Shown one piece after another: positions 34,715-43,807 of a DNA stretch of 64,000 nucleotides. Both the position numbers and the translations under genes were made by a program. The notes beneath the pieces are model-generated. The model worked only from the letters and a program-made list of their open reading frames with translations. It was not told the origin of the DNA and did not search any database. Position 1 is the stretch's first letter; each line of letters begins with the position of its first letter. The stretch comes from an uncultured Christensenellaceae bacterium (GTDB taxonomy: Bacteria; Bacillota; Clostridia; Christensenellales; Borkfalkiaceae). The DNA lies in contig CAJUKK010000005.1 of NCBI GenBank assembly GCA_910586985.1, forward strand, positions 62,001 to 126,000, written 5' to 3'.

Positions 34715-35410
34715 TTAAATATGAAAACCGCCGTTTACCCCTAACGTCTGCCCTGTTATATACTCCGCGTTTGCCAAAAAGAAAATTGCCTCGGCAACCT
34801 CCCGCGCGGAACCGAACCTGCCGAGCGGAATATCGTCGCTCAAAGCTCGTCTGTCCTCATTGGTCAAATGCGCGTTCATTTGAGTGTCGATCACCCCCGG
34901 ACTTACGCAATTTACGGTAATACGCGAAGGCGCAAGCTCCTTCGCGATCGCCTTCGTAAAAGCAATCACCGCCCCTTTTGACGCAGAATACACGCTCTCG
35001 CAACTGCCGCCTGTCTCTCCCCATACGGAAGATACGTTTACGATCGATCCTCCGCGCTCCAACATTTTTTTGACGGCATGTTTCGTAAACAGAAACGCGC
35101 CGCCTGCGTTGACGTTCATTACCCGCTCAAACGCCGAAAAGGAAGTATCCTGAACCAGATCAAAATATGCAATTCCCGCATTGTTGACAAGCACGTCGAG
35201 CGAAGAAAACCCGCTGAGAACACGTTCCGCATCCTTCTCCTTTGCTACGTCGGCGCAGATGAATTTAACGCTTGGCAGCAACTTTTGCGCCTGCAATTTG
35301 CTCTCTTCGCGTAAGCATACTCCCGTTACGCAATAACCGTTTTCCAGAAAACACCGCGCCGTTTCCAATCCGATACCGCGGGACGCGCCCGTTATTAAAA
35401 CGTGTTTCAT
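34715..35410 (-). CDS. Short-chain dehydrogenase/reductase, FabG-like
   Basis: 231 residues with the Rossmann TGASRGIG loop, NNAGIAY (NNAG motif), catalytic Ser in NVSSVWG and YSASK (Tyr-x-x-x-Lys), and a C-terminal ITGQTLGVNGGFHI as in 3-oxoacyl-ACP reductases. Start chosen at 35410 (MKHVLITGAS) behind GGGAG; the longer frame is a readthrough of the aroK tail. It closes the aroC-B-E-Q-K operon; FabG function is plausible, but the isolated setting leaves substrate open. Confidence 0.85.
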   Translation of the reverse strand: MKHVLITGASRGIGLETARCFLENGYCVTGVCLREESKLQAQKLLPSVKFICADVAKEKDAERVLSGFSSLDVLVNNAGIAYFDLVQDTSFSAFERVMNVNAGGAFLFTKHAVKKMLERGGSIVNVSSVWGETGGSCESVYSASKGAVIAFTKAIAKELAPSRITVNCVSPGVIDTQMNAHLTNEDRRALSDDIPLGRFGSAREVAEAIFFLANAEYITGQTLGVNGGFHI

Positions 35411-35444
35411 GACATACTCTCCCGCCAAACGGCACAATGCAAAA

Positions 35445-35951
35445 TCACAGCGATTCCACGCGCGCAATCACTTCGCGCGCGACGTCCTCTGCGTTCTTTT
35501 CATCGGTATCGATTATAAAATCAGCCACGTGTTCGTATACGGGCGTACGCTCGGTGAGAAGTTCGCTGAGTTTTTCACTTGTCTTGCCCATATCTTTGAG
35601 GAGCGGACGCGTTTCGTCGGCGCGGACACGTTTGATAAGCGTTTCGAAAGTAGCACGCAGGAAAAATATTTTTCCGTTTCGTTTAAGCATCTCCGCATTT
35701 TCGTTTTTTAAAACAAGACCGCCGCCCGTTGAGATAACAAGCCCGTCTTTATCCGCAAGCTCCGCGACGATCTGCGTTTCCAGCGCGCGGAAATGAGATT
35801 CGCCGTAATATTCGAAAATATCGGAAATCCTCCCGTGGCGATCGGTAATTACCACATCGGTGTCAAACCACCGCCGTTGCGTCAATTCTGCAATTTTGAT
35901 ACCGACGCTGGTTTTTCCAACGCCCATCATACCGCACAATACGATATTCAT
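35445..35951 (-). CDS. aroK: Shikimate kinase
   Basis: 168 residues: Walker A CGMMGVGKTSVG, DTDVVITDRHGRI (shikimate-binding Asp), FRALETQIV, VISTGGGLVL and the lid RPLLKDM. ATG at 35951 overlaps the aroQ stop (ATGA); the in-frame TTG at 35957 is not preferred. Confidence 0.93.
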   Translation of the reverse strand: MNIVLCGMMGVGKTSVGIKIAELTQRRWFDTDVVITDRHGRISDIFEYYGESHFRALETQIVAELADKDGLVISTGGGLVLKNENAEMLKRNGKIFFLRATFETLIKRVRADETRPLLKDMGKTSEKLSELLTERTPVYEHVADFIIDTDEKNAEDVAREVIARVESL

Positions 35952-36370
35952 AACCAAAAACTCTCCAATGCAAGTTTATAACTCTTTTTGCCGAACCCGA
36001 GAATTTCGCCCTTGCAAACCTCGGTTAAAACGGATTTTTTACGAAACTCCTCGCGCGCATGGACGTTCGACATGTGCACTTCGACAACGGGTACGTCGAT
36101 CGCCGCAATCGCATCTCGGATTGCATACGAATAATGGGTGAACGCACCTGCATTGAGCACGATACCGTCGTACTTCCCTCTTGCATTCTGAATGAAAGAA
36201 CACAGTTCGCCCTCGAGATTTGTCTGCGCAAAATCAACTCCGTGGCCCTGTCCTTCGCAAAACTGTTTAAGTTCCGCGTTGATCTGTTCCAGCGTTTCAC
36301 CGCCGTATATACCCTTTTCGCGTACACCCGTCATGTTGAGATTAACACCGTTGAGCACCAAAAATTTCAT
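35948..36370 (-). CDS. aroQ: 3-dehydroquinate dehydratase, type II
   Basis: 140 residues: LVLNGVNLNMTGVREKGIYG with the catalytic Tyr, QTNLEGELCSFI, LNAGAFTHYSYAIRDAI and VEVHMSNVHAREEFR with the catalytic His. Type II (dodecameric) rather than the type I AroD. Four-base overlaps with aroE and aroK. Confidence 0.95.
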   Translation of the reverse strand: MKFLVLNGVNLNMTGVREKGIYGGETLEQINAELKQFCEGQGHGVDFAQTNLEGELCSFIQNARGKYDGIVLNAGAFTHYSYAIRDAIAAIDVPVVEVHMSNVHAREEFRKKSVLTEVCKGEILGFGKKSYKLALESFWL

Positions 36371-37197
36371 ATATTCTCCTCCAGATAACGTTTATACAAT
36401 GTTTTTGCCTCCGCCGCGCTCGGCGTGCGTTCCAAATAAATACAATCCGCCATATACGCCTGATAAAAAAGCATTGCCGCGCCATTCAACGTACGTTTTC
36501 CGCACGCCTCTCCGATACGCAGAAATTCCGACTGCTCAGGCACGTAAATCAAATCGATCACCGTATCGCACAAGCTCAAAAATGCGTTTCCGACGGGCAA
36601 AACGCCGCCATCTTCCCACAACACTTCCGGAGTTTTCCCTACCGTGTCGTGCATTCCGACCCCCGTACAGTTAAGCGCGATATCAAAATGTTGATACGGC
36701 ACTCTTTCAAGCGGGGTAAAATTGCCGAATTCTCTGTAAATCTCCCGTAAACGATCTGCGTTTCGCTCGAACGCAAACACCGTTGCGCCTGCTTCCCCAA
36801 GCTTTTTAATACAGCTCCGACCCGCGCCGCCTGCGCCGAATACGATTACAGTCTTTCCCGCAAGCTCGATCCCCTCGTTTTCAAGCATGAGCAAAAAACC
36901 GTAGCCGTCCGTATTATATCCTTCCCGCGTTGCCGAAAGCACGGTGTTCACCGCGCCGAACGACTTTGCATCTCCGACAAGTTCGTTTAAATAACCGATA
37001 ATCTCCCCTTTAAAGGGAATGGTAACGTTAAAGGCATCGTACGTATTAAACAAATGCTCGGCGCGTTCGTGAAACTTTTCGGGAGAAACCGATACCGTTT
37101 CATACGAACACGACCGTCCCATAGCGTTTAAAATAAAAGTATGCATGCGCGGACTCGAAGATTGGGAAACATCCTTTCCCACAACGGCAAGTTTCAT
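36367..37197 (-). CDS. aroE: Shikimate dehydrogenase
   Basis: 276 residues: GKDVSQSSSPRMHTFILNAM (shikimate Ser pair), FNVTIPFKGEI (catalytic Lys), NTDGYGFL, VIFGAGGAGRSC (NADP loop), NCTGVGMH and NGAAMLFYQA. Complete. Overlaps aroB and aroQ by 4 bp each. Confidence 0.95.
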   Translation of the reverse strand: MKLAVVGKDVSQSSSPRMHTFILNAMGRSCSYETVSVSPEKFHERAEHLFNTYDAFNVTIPFKGEIIGYLNELVGDAKSFGAVNTVLSATREGYNTDGYGFLLMLENEGIELAGKTVIVFGAGGAGRSCIKKLGEAGATVFAFERNADRLREIYREFGNFTPLERVPYQHFDIALNCTGVGMHDTVGKTPEVLWEDGGVLPVGNAFLSLCDTVIDLIYVPEQSEFLRIGEACGKRTLNGAAMLFYQAYMADCIYLERTPSAAEAKTLYKRYLEENI

Positions 37198-38225
37198 ATT
37201 AAATTCTCCTCTGCACGCTTTAACAATGCAACGTATTCGTCATACGCGATCTCTTTTAACATATAATGCCCTTTTGCGACGGGCGCAACAAACGAAATCA
37301 GATCGCTCGTTGCATTCTTTTTATCGAGCGCGGCAAAACGCGCCGCCTTGCAGGCGCTCGGAAGTTGATTGTTTTTAAGCACGCGCAGAATCAACCCTTT
37401 CAAATCGTTTAAATATTCCTCGTCGCAATCAGCCGTCATCTTCGCAAGCTCAATTTCGTATAGCATGCCGATCAGCACATACTCGCCGTGAGATCGCGTT
37501 TTTTCATACAGCTCCAATGCGTGCCCCGTCGTGTGCCCCATATTTAAACACTTGCGCAGATCTGTTTCATGCGCGTCCTTTTGCACGACATCTGCTTTCA
37601 ACGCAATATTCTGCGGAACGATTTCCTCTAAAAAGGTAAGATCAAACAACCTGTCCGCATTCGAAAAGAGTTTATCAAACAGCGGCTCATGCAGCGCGCC
37701 GTGTTTGATAATTTCACCAAGTCCGCAAACGATCTCCCGCTCGGGGAGTGTTCTTAAAAACATTGCGTCGACAAGAACTTCGCGCGGTTGACGAAATACG
37801 CCGACAAGATTTTTGATTCCTTTAAAATCGATTGCCGTCTTTCCTCCGACAGAGGAATCTACTTGTGATAAAAGTGTCGTAGGAACTTGCACACAGTTTA
37901 TGCCGCGCATGTATAACGCCGCCGCAAGTCCGCCGATGTCGCCAACGACGCCGCCGCCCACGCACAGCAAAGTATCTTTGCGGTGCAATCCCGCGTCTGC
38001 CATAGCGGATAGCAAAGCAAAAAGCGTTTCTTCGTTCTTATTCGATTCTCCCGCTTGCATCACGTGTACGGGAAGAGCAAGCGCGTCAATCTCCTTCTTA
38101 TAAATCCGATAAACGTTGGAGTCGGTAAACACCATATTGCCGTGTGAACGACGGAACGCGCCCTTTTCGCATATAATAATGCTTTCCTCGCACGCGGGTG
38201 TTGAGGTTATTTTTATTTCCGTCAT
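37194..38225 (-). CDS. aroB: 3-dehydroquinate synthase
   Basis: 343 residues: LLCVGGGVVGDIGGLAAALY, QVPTTLLSQVDSSVGGKTAID, GLGEIIKHG, and LNMGHTTGHALEL supplying NAD and zinc ligands (Glu, His, His). Starts one base inside the aroC stop codon. Confidence 0.95.
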   Translation of the reverse strand: MTEIKITSTPACEESIIICEKGAFRRSHGNMVFTDSNVYRIYKKEIDALALPVHVMQAGESNKNEETLFALLSAMADAGLHRKDTLLCVGGGVVGDIGGLAAALYMRGINCVQVPTTLLSQVDSSVGGKTAIDFKGIKNLVGVFRQPREVLVDAMFLRTLPEREIVCGLGEIIKHGALHEPLFDKLFSNADRLFDLTFLEEIVPQNIALKADVVQKDAHETDLRKCLNMGHTTGHALELYEKTRSHGEYVLIGMLYEIELAKMTADCDEEYLNDLKGLILRVLKNNQLPSACKAARFAALDKKNATSDLISFVAPVAKGHYMLKEIAYDEYVALLKRAEENLI

Positions 38226-39355
38226 TACGGCAACCTCCGATAGCGTTCCTTTATTTCGGCAACGTTATCTCCGCCAAGCCGTTCGAGCACGACTGCCGCA
38301 AGTTCGCACGCAACTGCGCTCTCCAAAATAATCTCGCAGGCGGTAATGGCCGTCACGTCGCTCCGCTCCGTCGCGGCGCGGCAAGCCTCTTTGGTAAGAT
38401 AATCCACCGTATTTAACCCTTTCATAAGCGTAGGAATCGGTTTCATTGCGGCACATAAAACAATCTCTTCGCCGTTGGACATACCGCCCTCGATACCGCC
38501 CGCACGGTTTGTCTTGCGGTAAAAACCTGTCTCTTCATCGTAAAAAATTTCGTCGTGCACTGCGCTGCCGAATTGTTTTGCGGCATCGAATCCAAGTCCG
38601 AACGCAACGCCCTTGATCGCCTGCACGCTCATCACTGCAGATGCAAGGCGCGCATCCAACTTCTGATTATAACTCATACAACTGCCGAATCCGCTCCCGA
38701 GTCCCTCAACTCTGATCTCTATTTCGCCGCCGAGCGTATCGCCGGACTCCGCCGCCTTATCGATTTCGGACACGGCGGCGCGCTCGCACTCTTCGCTCAT
38801 CATTCCAAGGAGCGGTCTGCGCCTTTCTTTGATTTCTTTGAAGGAATATCCTTTCTCCTCGGCTATACTTCCGACGCGTTTTACATAGCCCGTGATCTCC
38901 ACGCCGAGCGCGCGCAAAAATTGCCTGCAAACCGTACCCGCCGCCACGCGTACCGCCGTCTCCCGCGCAGAGGCTCGCTCCAAAATATTGCGCGCGTCTT
39001 CCTGTCCGTATTTTTTTACGCCTGTAAGATCGGCGTGTCCGGGGCGCACTTTCGTAAGTTTCCTCTTACTCTCGTCGCAACCCTCCGCCGCCATGTATTC
39101 TTTCCAGTTTTCGTAATCACGGTTCCACACGGCGAGGGTTACGGGACTGCCGAGCGTTTTCAAATTTCGTACGCCCGTTAAAATTTCCACTTCGTCGCGC
39201 TCGATTTTCTGGCGCGCGCCCCTGCCGTAACCGCTCTGCCGCAATGCAAGACACGCGTTAATTTCGTCCGGATCGACGAAAATTCCCGCAGGCAACCCTT
39301 CGATAACGGCAAACAGTCCTTTCCCGTGCGATTCTCCCGATGTTATCAATCTCAT
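38225..39355 (-). CDS. aroC: Chorismate synthase
   Basis: 376 residues: SGESHGKGLFAVIEGLPAG, LALRQSGYGRGARQKIERD, SARETAVRVAAGTV, GGIEGGMSNGEEI and RSDVTAITAC. FMN-dependent last common step to chorismate. It heads the aro part of the operon, 4 bp after the MBL-fold gene. aroA (EPSP synthase) is not in the window. Confidence 0.96.
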   Translation of the reverse strand: MRLITSGESHGKGLFAVIEGLPAGIFVDPDEINACLALRQSGYGRGARQKIERDEVEILTGVRNLKTLGSPVTLAVWNRDYENWKEYMAAEGCDESKRKLTKVRPGHADLTGVKKYGQEDARNILERASARETAVRVAAGTVCRQFLRALGVEITGYVKRVGSIAEEKGYSFKEIKERRRPLLGMMSEECERAAVSEIDKAAESGDTLGGEIEIRVEGLGSGFGSCMSYNQKLDARLASAVMSVQAIKGVAFGLGFDAAKQFGSAVHDEIFYDEETGFYRKTNRAGGIEGGMSNGEEIVLCAAMKPIPTLMKGLNTVDYLTKEACRAATERSDVTAITACEIILESAVACELAAVVLERLGGDNVAEIKERYRRLP

Positions 39356-39359
39356 ATGT

Positions 39360-40340
39360 TTACTCCGTGATATTCGTTCGGACGGAATATGTGCCGTCCT
39401 TTACGGAAACAACGACGTTTCCGAGCTCGTCGATCCGATATATTTCCGCGCCGCTACCAATCAGCCGCGAAATTGCATCTCCGTTCGGATGAGAATATGA
39501 ATTACCTCTTCCCGCAGAAACGACCGCTACCTCTGCGCCGATCAGCGACAAAAACGCCTCTGACGAAGAATCCTTCGATCCGTGATGCGCCGCCTTTAAA
39601 ACGTCGATCCCGTCAAGCCGTACCGTGTATTCTCCGCGATCGAAAATCGTATTGTCAAGCGCATATTCTCTTACCAGCCTCTCTTCGCGTTTTGCGGAAA
39701 TATCGCCCGTAAATACCGCGCTCACATCCTTATAGCTGAGATACAGAACGGCGGAAGAATCGTTCTCGTCCGTTTCACCCGTTGAATAGGGCGAAATACA
39801 GTTGACGTACGCGCCCGAACCGTCGGCAATTACGCCGTAACGCGTCAAAGTTTTAGTTTTTAAACCCGTCTTCTCCGCCTGTAAAAGCAACGTACGGTAA
39901 GCAACGTTTTCCGCGCCGATCACGGGTAAATAGAGCGTATCAACTTTAATAAGTTTTAATACCTCTTCAAACGCGCCGAAATGATCGCGGTCGGCATGGC
40001 TGACAAGCAATGAAAGCGAGGAAGCGTCCAATCCTTTTAAGTACCGGATCAGACGATTACGGGAAGTGAACGACCCGTCGCCGCCGTCGATTACAAGTAT
40101 ATTCCCGCTTGGAAATTCTACGATCGAACAATCGCCCTGCCCTGCTTCGAGAAAATGAATGCGGAGCTCGTCCGCTTGCCGCGGCGGTATTTTATAGGGT
40201 GGCAATAATGATTTAAGCGGGAAAAAATATGTAACGAACGCAAACGCAAGCAGCAAGGCAGCCAACGTAACTGCTACGATCTTTTTTACGGCGCGAAAAT
40301 TCAATCTCTTTCTTCCCGCATTATTACCGTTATACTGCAA
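39360..40340 (-). CDS. ComEC-C-terminal-like metallo-beta-lactamase fold protein, membrane anchored
   Basis: 326 residues. One membrane helix (about 22-42) after a basic N-terminus, then an MBL domain: HFLEAGQGDCSIVEF, LVIDGGDG, LLVSHADRDHFGAF (HxDxDH), AVFTGDIS, LKAAHHGSKDSS. This is the ComEC/Rec2 C-terminal type without the competence channel domain, so it acts outside the membrane, probably as a nuclease or phosphodiesterase; substrate unknown. It overlaps the patatin gene by 11 bp. Confidence 0.88.
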   Translation of the reverse strand: MQYNGNNAGRKRLNFRAVKKIVAVTLAALLLAFAFVTYFFPLKSLLPPYKIPPRQADELRIHFLEAGQGDCSIVEFPSGNILVIDGGDGSFTSRNRLIRYLKGLDASSLSLLVSHADRDHFGAFEEVLKLIKVDTLYLPVIGAENVAYRTLLLQAEKTGLKTKTLTRYGVIADGSGAYVNCISPYSTGETDENDSSAVLYLSYKDVSAVFTGDISAKREERLVREYALDNTIFDRGEYTVRLDGIDVLKAAHHGSKDSSSEAFLSLIGAEVAVVSAGRGNSYSHPNGDAISRLIGSGAEIYRIDELGNVVVSVKDGTYSVRTNITE

Positions 40341-41172
40341 AACCCGTTTCCTTTAAAGCCGCTTTGATTTCAGCCATATGCGACTTTGCCTCGCGGTAAC
40401 CGATTTCGAACATCTCGTCCATAGCCGTGCGGGATACGTCCGTCGCGCGAAAATCATAGAGATTGGGACGGAGCATGTAGTCCGCCGCGTCATACCCGCG
40501 GGAGATACTGTTATCTTTTTTCTCTACCGATACGAATTTACCGATCGCCATACCGACGAGACGGGAAAGCTTGCTTTTATCTTCGTCCGCTTTGGGAAAA
40601 GCCGAAAGGTCAACGCCGATTACAAAATCCGCGCCCTTTTCTTTGCATACGTCGGCAGGAATCGCATTGGTATACGCACCGTCGTAATAACGTTTCCCGT
40701 CGATTTCCACCGCGCGAAAAAAAGGCGGAATCGCCGAACTCGCCGTAACGACGCGCGCGATTTTTCCTTGATCGAAAAGCACCCCGTCGTTCGTCTCCGC
40801 ATCCGTCGCCCAAGCGGCGAACGGAATCTTTAAATCGGATATATCCCCTTCGAGATAGGTTTCCAAAAATTCTTCCATAAACCCCATATCCGCAAAGGGA
40901 CGCAGGTTTTTCGAAAATTCTTTGATATTTAAATTCTGAATGATCTGCGCCATATCGGATGCGGTAAATCCTCTTGCATACAGCGCGCCGACGATCGATC
41001 CGACAGACGTTCCCGTTACAACGGTAAAACCGATATGCTCCTCTTCGAACGCCTTTAAAACGCCGAGATGCGCCATTCCTTTTGCGCCGCCGCTTCCAAG
41101 CGCAATACCGAGCTTTTTGGAAACGCGGCTTTTACGGTGAAACACCGATTTAATTTTCGCAAAAAATCCCAT
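40330..41172 (-). CDS. Patatin-like phospholipase family protein (second copy)
   Basis: 280 residues: IALGSGGAKGMAHLGVL, nucleophile GTSVG, and the Asp of YYDGAYTNAI (DGA rather than DGG). Same overall layout as the protein at 21652-22443 but clearly diverged (GTSVG against GCSMG). Strong basic N-terminus, no signal peptide. First gene of the unit that continues into the MBL-fold protein and the aro genes. Confidence 0.88.
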   Translation of the reverse strand: MGFFAKIKSVFHRKSRVSKKLGIALGSGGAKGMAHLGVLKAFEEEHIGFTVVTGTSVGSIVGALYARGFTASDMAQIIQNLNIKEFSKNLRPFADMGFMEEFLETYLEGDISDLKIPFAAWATDAETNDGVLFDQGKIARVVTASSAIPPFFRAVEIDGKRYYDGAYTNAIPADVCKEKGADFVIGVDLSAFPKADEDKSKLSRLVGMAIGKFVSVEKKDNSISRGYDAADYMLRPNLYDFRATDVSRTAMDEMFEIGYREAKSHMAEIKAALKETGFAV

Positions 41173-41200
41173 CGCCCGCTCCTTTCCCGATTCTCTCTCT

Positions 41201-41229
41201 ATTTTACACTTTTTTCCTTAAAATGTAAA
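41201..41229 (-). promoter_or_regulatory. Promoter of the patatin-MBL-aro operon
   Basis: Minus strand TTTACA (41224-41229), 17-bp spacer, TAAAAT (41201-41206), 28 bp before the patatin ATG. It is the only promoter I can find before aroC. Confidence 0.7.
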
Positions 41230-41268
41230 CTGTCTTGCCGTTATTTTCACGATTTTCAAAAAACGTAT

Positions 41269-41297
41269 TTGACGAACGCGCCGCTTTCCGATATAAT
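41269..41297 (+). promoter_or_regulatory. Sigma-A promoter of the plus-strand membrane protein
   Basis: TTGACG (41269-41274), 17-bp spacer, TATAAT (41292-41297), 25 bp before the ATG at 41322. Divergent from the patatin promoter, with 39 bp between the two -35 boxes. Confidence 0.9.
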
Positions 41298-41321
41298 AAG
41301 AAAAAACTTTCGGAGCTATAC

Positions 41322-42095
41322 ATGAACGTAAAACTAAAAAATTTATTCTCACAAAAGCGAAACCTTGTCGTTACCATTCTCGTGTGCGTGTTTCTTCTTG
41401 CCATTCTCGGCGGAATCATCTACGCCTCGATCGCCTACGGCAACGGAAAAATGGGCAAGGCGCTCTTTCACCGCAAAGTCTGGTACGCGGTGCTCTGCGT
41501 TCTCATGATGGCGGCGGTTTTCCTTGCACAGCTCCTCTTCCGCGTAAGGTTCTCCGTTTTCTGCGAAATTGCGCTAATCTCTTTCGCGTTTGCTGCGCTC
41601 GCAGGCGGTACCGTATTTACTCTTTACAGCCATATCCCCGTCTGGGACAAAATCCTCCATACGCTCAGCGGTCCGCTCTTTTCCATTGTCGGTCTCGGGT
41701 TTGCAATACTGCTCTCCGAAAAACAGCCGACGGAAAAACGCCGCGTCGTTATGTGCGTCGTATTCGCCTTTCTCGCCTCGCTTGCCGTCGGCTACTTATG
41801 GGAAATTTTCGAATACACCGTTGACTCCGTTATATCGGGATATAACAACCAACGTTGGCTGGAAGGTCTTATCCAATCGCTTCCCGACGGAACATATATC
41901 GTGTCCGACAAACGCGGCACCGCGCTGATCGACACCATGAGCGACATGATCTGTAATCTCTGCGGTACGGTTGCGTTCCTCGTTCCCGTGCTTATATTGT
42001 GTTTGAAAAAGCCGGAACGTATTCACACGTTTAAGTTTACCCCTCTGGCAAAAAAAGAGCATGCGCATGCGGAAAATCCTTCCGAACACGATTAA
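41322..42095 (+). CDS. DUF2238-like integral membrane protein
   Basis: 257 residues with about six membrane helices. Polar motifs within or near the membrane, WDKILHTLSGP, GYLWEIFEYTVD and DTMSDMICNLCG, match the spaced D-x-x-x-H, W-E-x-x-E and D-x-x-x-D pattern of YjdF/DUF2238 proteins; their function is unknown. The ATG at 41322 has GGAG at good distance and fits the promoter; the longer frame to 41235 covers the promoter and is rejected. Single-gene unit closed by a strong terminator. Confidence 0.8.
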   Translation: MNVKLKNLFSQKRNLVVTILVCVFLLAILGGIIYASIAYGNGKMGKALFHRKVWYAVLCVLMMAAVFLAQLLFRVRFSVFCEIALISFAFAALAGGTVFTLYSHIPVWDKILHTLSGPLFSIVGLGFAILLSEKQPTEKRRVVMCVVFAFLASLAVGYLWEIFEYTVDSVISGYNNQRWLEGLIQSLPDGTYIVSDKRGTALIDTMSDMICNLCGTVAFLVPVLILCLKKPERIHTFKFTPLAKKEHAHAENPSEHD

Positions 42096-42105
42096 TCCAA
42101 AGTTT

Positions 42106-42133
42106 CGCCCCGCAAACGCGGGGCGTTTCTTTT
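42106..42133. terminator. Strong terminator between convergent genes
   Basis: Perfect 8-bp GC stem (42106-42113 and 42118-42125, loop AAAC) followed on the plus strand by TTTCTTTT; on the minus strand it is followed by AAACTTT. It serves the plus-strand membrane protein and probably also the converging trpB gene. Confidence 0.9.
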
Positions 42134-43520
42134 ACATCAGCCCCTCGTTGACGGCGCACTTGGGAATGGTATCGAACCCTTTTTGCAAATCTTCGTCCGT
42201 GGGAATATAGTCTGTCATCTGACCGTCGTTATACAACTTATATGAGGCGAGATCGAAATAACCCGTGCCCGTCAACCCGAACAGTATCGTTTTTTTCTTG
42301 CCTTCCCGCTTACACTTTAACGCCTCGTCTACTGCAACGCGAATGGCATGGGCGCTCTCGGGCGCGGGCAGAATCCCCTCGCACTTGGCAAACGTAACCG
42401 CCGCCTCAAAAACCTTGCTCTGCTCCACAGCGACCGCGCGCATAAATCCTTCGTGATACAGCTTTGAGACGATCGGACTCATACCGTGGTATCTGAGTCC
42501 GCCCGCATGGTTGGGCGAGGGCATAAAACCGCACCCGAGCGTATACATTTGGGCAAGCGGCGTCATTTTTGCAGAATCGCAATAATCGTAAACAAACTTT
42601 CCGCGCGTCAACGTAGGACAGCTTTTGGGTTCTACGCCCACAAAATCCACTTCGTTTTTGCCCTGTAACCGTTCGCCCATATATGGCGCGATGAGTCCGC
42701 CGAAATTCGATCCGCCCCCTACGCACCCGATTATTATATCCGGCGTGACGTTATACTTATCCAGCGCGGTTTTGCATTCGAGTCCCATCACCGTCTGGTG
42801 CAGTATCACGTGATCGAGCACCGACCCCAACACGTAGCGGCAGGATTCGCTCGTTACCGCCTTTTCCACCGCCTCTGAAATAGCGCACCCAAGCGAGCCG
42901 CCCGTTTCGGGATATTCCTTTAAAATCTTTCTCCCCGCATTCGTCGTGTCCGACGGAGACGGAATAACGTTAGCGCCGTAAGTTCTGATCACTTCTTTGC
43001 GGTAAGGTTTTTGCTGAGAAGATACTTTGACCATGAATACGTCGAGATCGAGTCCGTAAAACGCCGCAGCCATGGCAAGCGCCGTACCCCACTGCCCCGC
43101 GCCCGTTTCCGTTGTGATAGATTTTAATCCCTGCTTTTTCGCATAATACGCCTGCGCCGCCGCCGAATTGAGCTTGTGTGAACCCGAGGTATTATTTCCC
43201 TCAAACTTATAATATATTTCCGCGGGCGTATCGAGTAACCGTTCCAGAAAATATGCCCGCACGAGCGGCGAAGGCCGGAACATACGGTAAAACTCAAGGA
43301 TTGGCTCCGGAATCTGAATGTATTCGTTGGTATCGTCCAGCTCCTGATCGACACAGTCCTCGCAAAACACCGTCGAAAGCTGTTCCTTTGTACAGGGAAG
43401 CTGGGTAGCAGGGTCGATAAAAGGCGCGTGCGCATTCTTCATGTGCGCCTTTACGTTATACCAATAACGAGGGGTCTCCTCTTCGGTTAAATACATTTTG
43501 TAAGGAATTTCGGTTTTCAT
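42132..43520 (-). CDS. trpB: Tryptophan synthase beta-like protein (TrpB2 type)
   Basis: PLP enzyme making tryptophan from indole and serine. 462 residues: N-terminal extension starting MKTEIPYKMYLTEEETPRYW, PLP Lys116 in SGSHKLNSA, ETGAGQWGTALA, GCVGGGSNFGG (phosphate loop), HAGGLRYHGM and LFGLTGTGYFDL. The extension and length place it in the TrpB2 class, which often works without TrpA and salvages indole. No trpA is nearby. The ATG at 43520 follows GGAGG by eight bases. It is preceded by a T-box leader with an apparent Trp specifier. Confidence 0.92.
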   Translation of the reverse strand: MKTEIPYKMYLTEEETPRYWYNVKAHMKNAHAPFIDPATQLPCTKEQLSTVFCEDCVDQELDDTNEYIQIPEPILEFYRMFRPSPLVRAYFLERLLDTPAEIYYKFEGNNTSGSHKLNSAAAQAYYAKKQGLKSITTETGAGQWGTALAMAAAFYGLDLDVFMVKVSSQQKPYRKEVIRTYGANVIPSPSDTTNAGRKILKEYPETGGSLGCAISEAVEKAVTSESCRYVLGSVLDHVILHQTVMGLECKTALDKYNVTPDIIIGCVGGGSNFGGLIAPYMGERLQGKNEVDFVGVEPKSCPTLTRGKFVYDYCDSAKMTPLAQMYTLGCGFMPSPNHAGGLRYHGMSPIVSKLYHEGFMRAVAVEQSKVFEAAVTFAKCEGILPAPESAHAIRVAVDEALKCKREGKKKTILFGLTGTGYFDLASYKLYNDGQMTDYIPTDEDLQKGFDTIPKCAVNEGLM

Positions 43521-43550
43521 AAGTCTATCCTCCGTTTTAATATTATGACA

Positions 43551-43593
43551 AAAAAACACGGAAGGATTCGCTTGGGACGAATCTCTCCGTGTT
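43551..43593 (-). terminator. T-box regulated intrinsic terminator
   Basis: Minus-strand hairpin with 16-base arms (43578-43593 and 43555-43570, one or two mismatches) and a 7-base loop, followed by a run of T. It starts inside the T-box core, as the mechanism requires, and ends about 30 bp before the trpB ATG. Confidence 0.92.
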
Positions 43594-43801
43594 GCCACCC
43601 AAATTTACGGCTCACTGCGCCGCCTTATTACAGGCACTTACATGCCCTCCTCTGTAACGGGAGAACCCGTCGGACACTACTGAATCACCTTCGCATCCGC
43701 CCTCGGCGCCCCATTCACGCACAGACGAATACCTTGATTTCACCCTTTCAAAGCTCTCTGTGATCCGAAACAATATGCGCTACTACTCCGCCTCATCGGT
43801 T
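43551..43801 (-). promoter_or_regulatory. T-box riboswitch leader, probable tRNA-Trp sensor
   Basis: About 250 nt of leader RNA precede trpB. It contains the T-box core GGGTGGCAACACGG (43587-43600, minus strand) preceded by AAATTT, an AGAGAG/GGTG stem I region near 43740-43765, and GAATGGGGCGCC near 43705-43717 where the specifier is expected; TGG (43711-43713) is the Trp codon. The core overlaps one arm of a strong intrinsic terminator. Uncharged tRNA-Trp should stabilise the antiterminator and turn trpB on. The specifier position was read by eye. Confidence 0.9.
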
Positions 43802-43807
43802 TTATTT

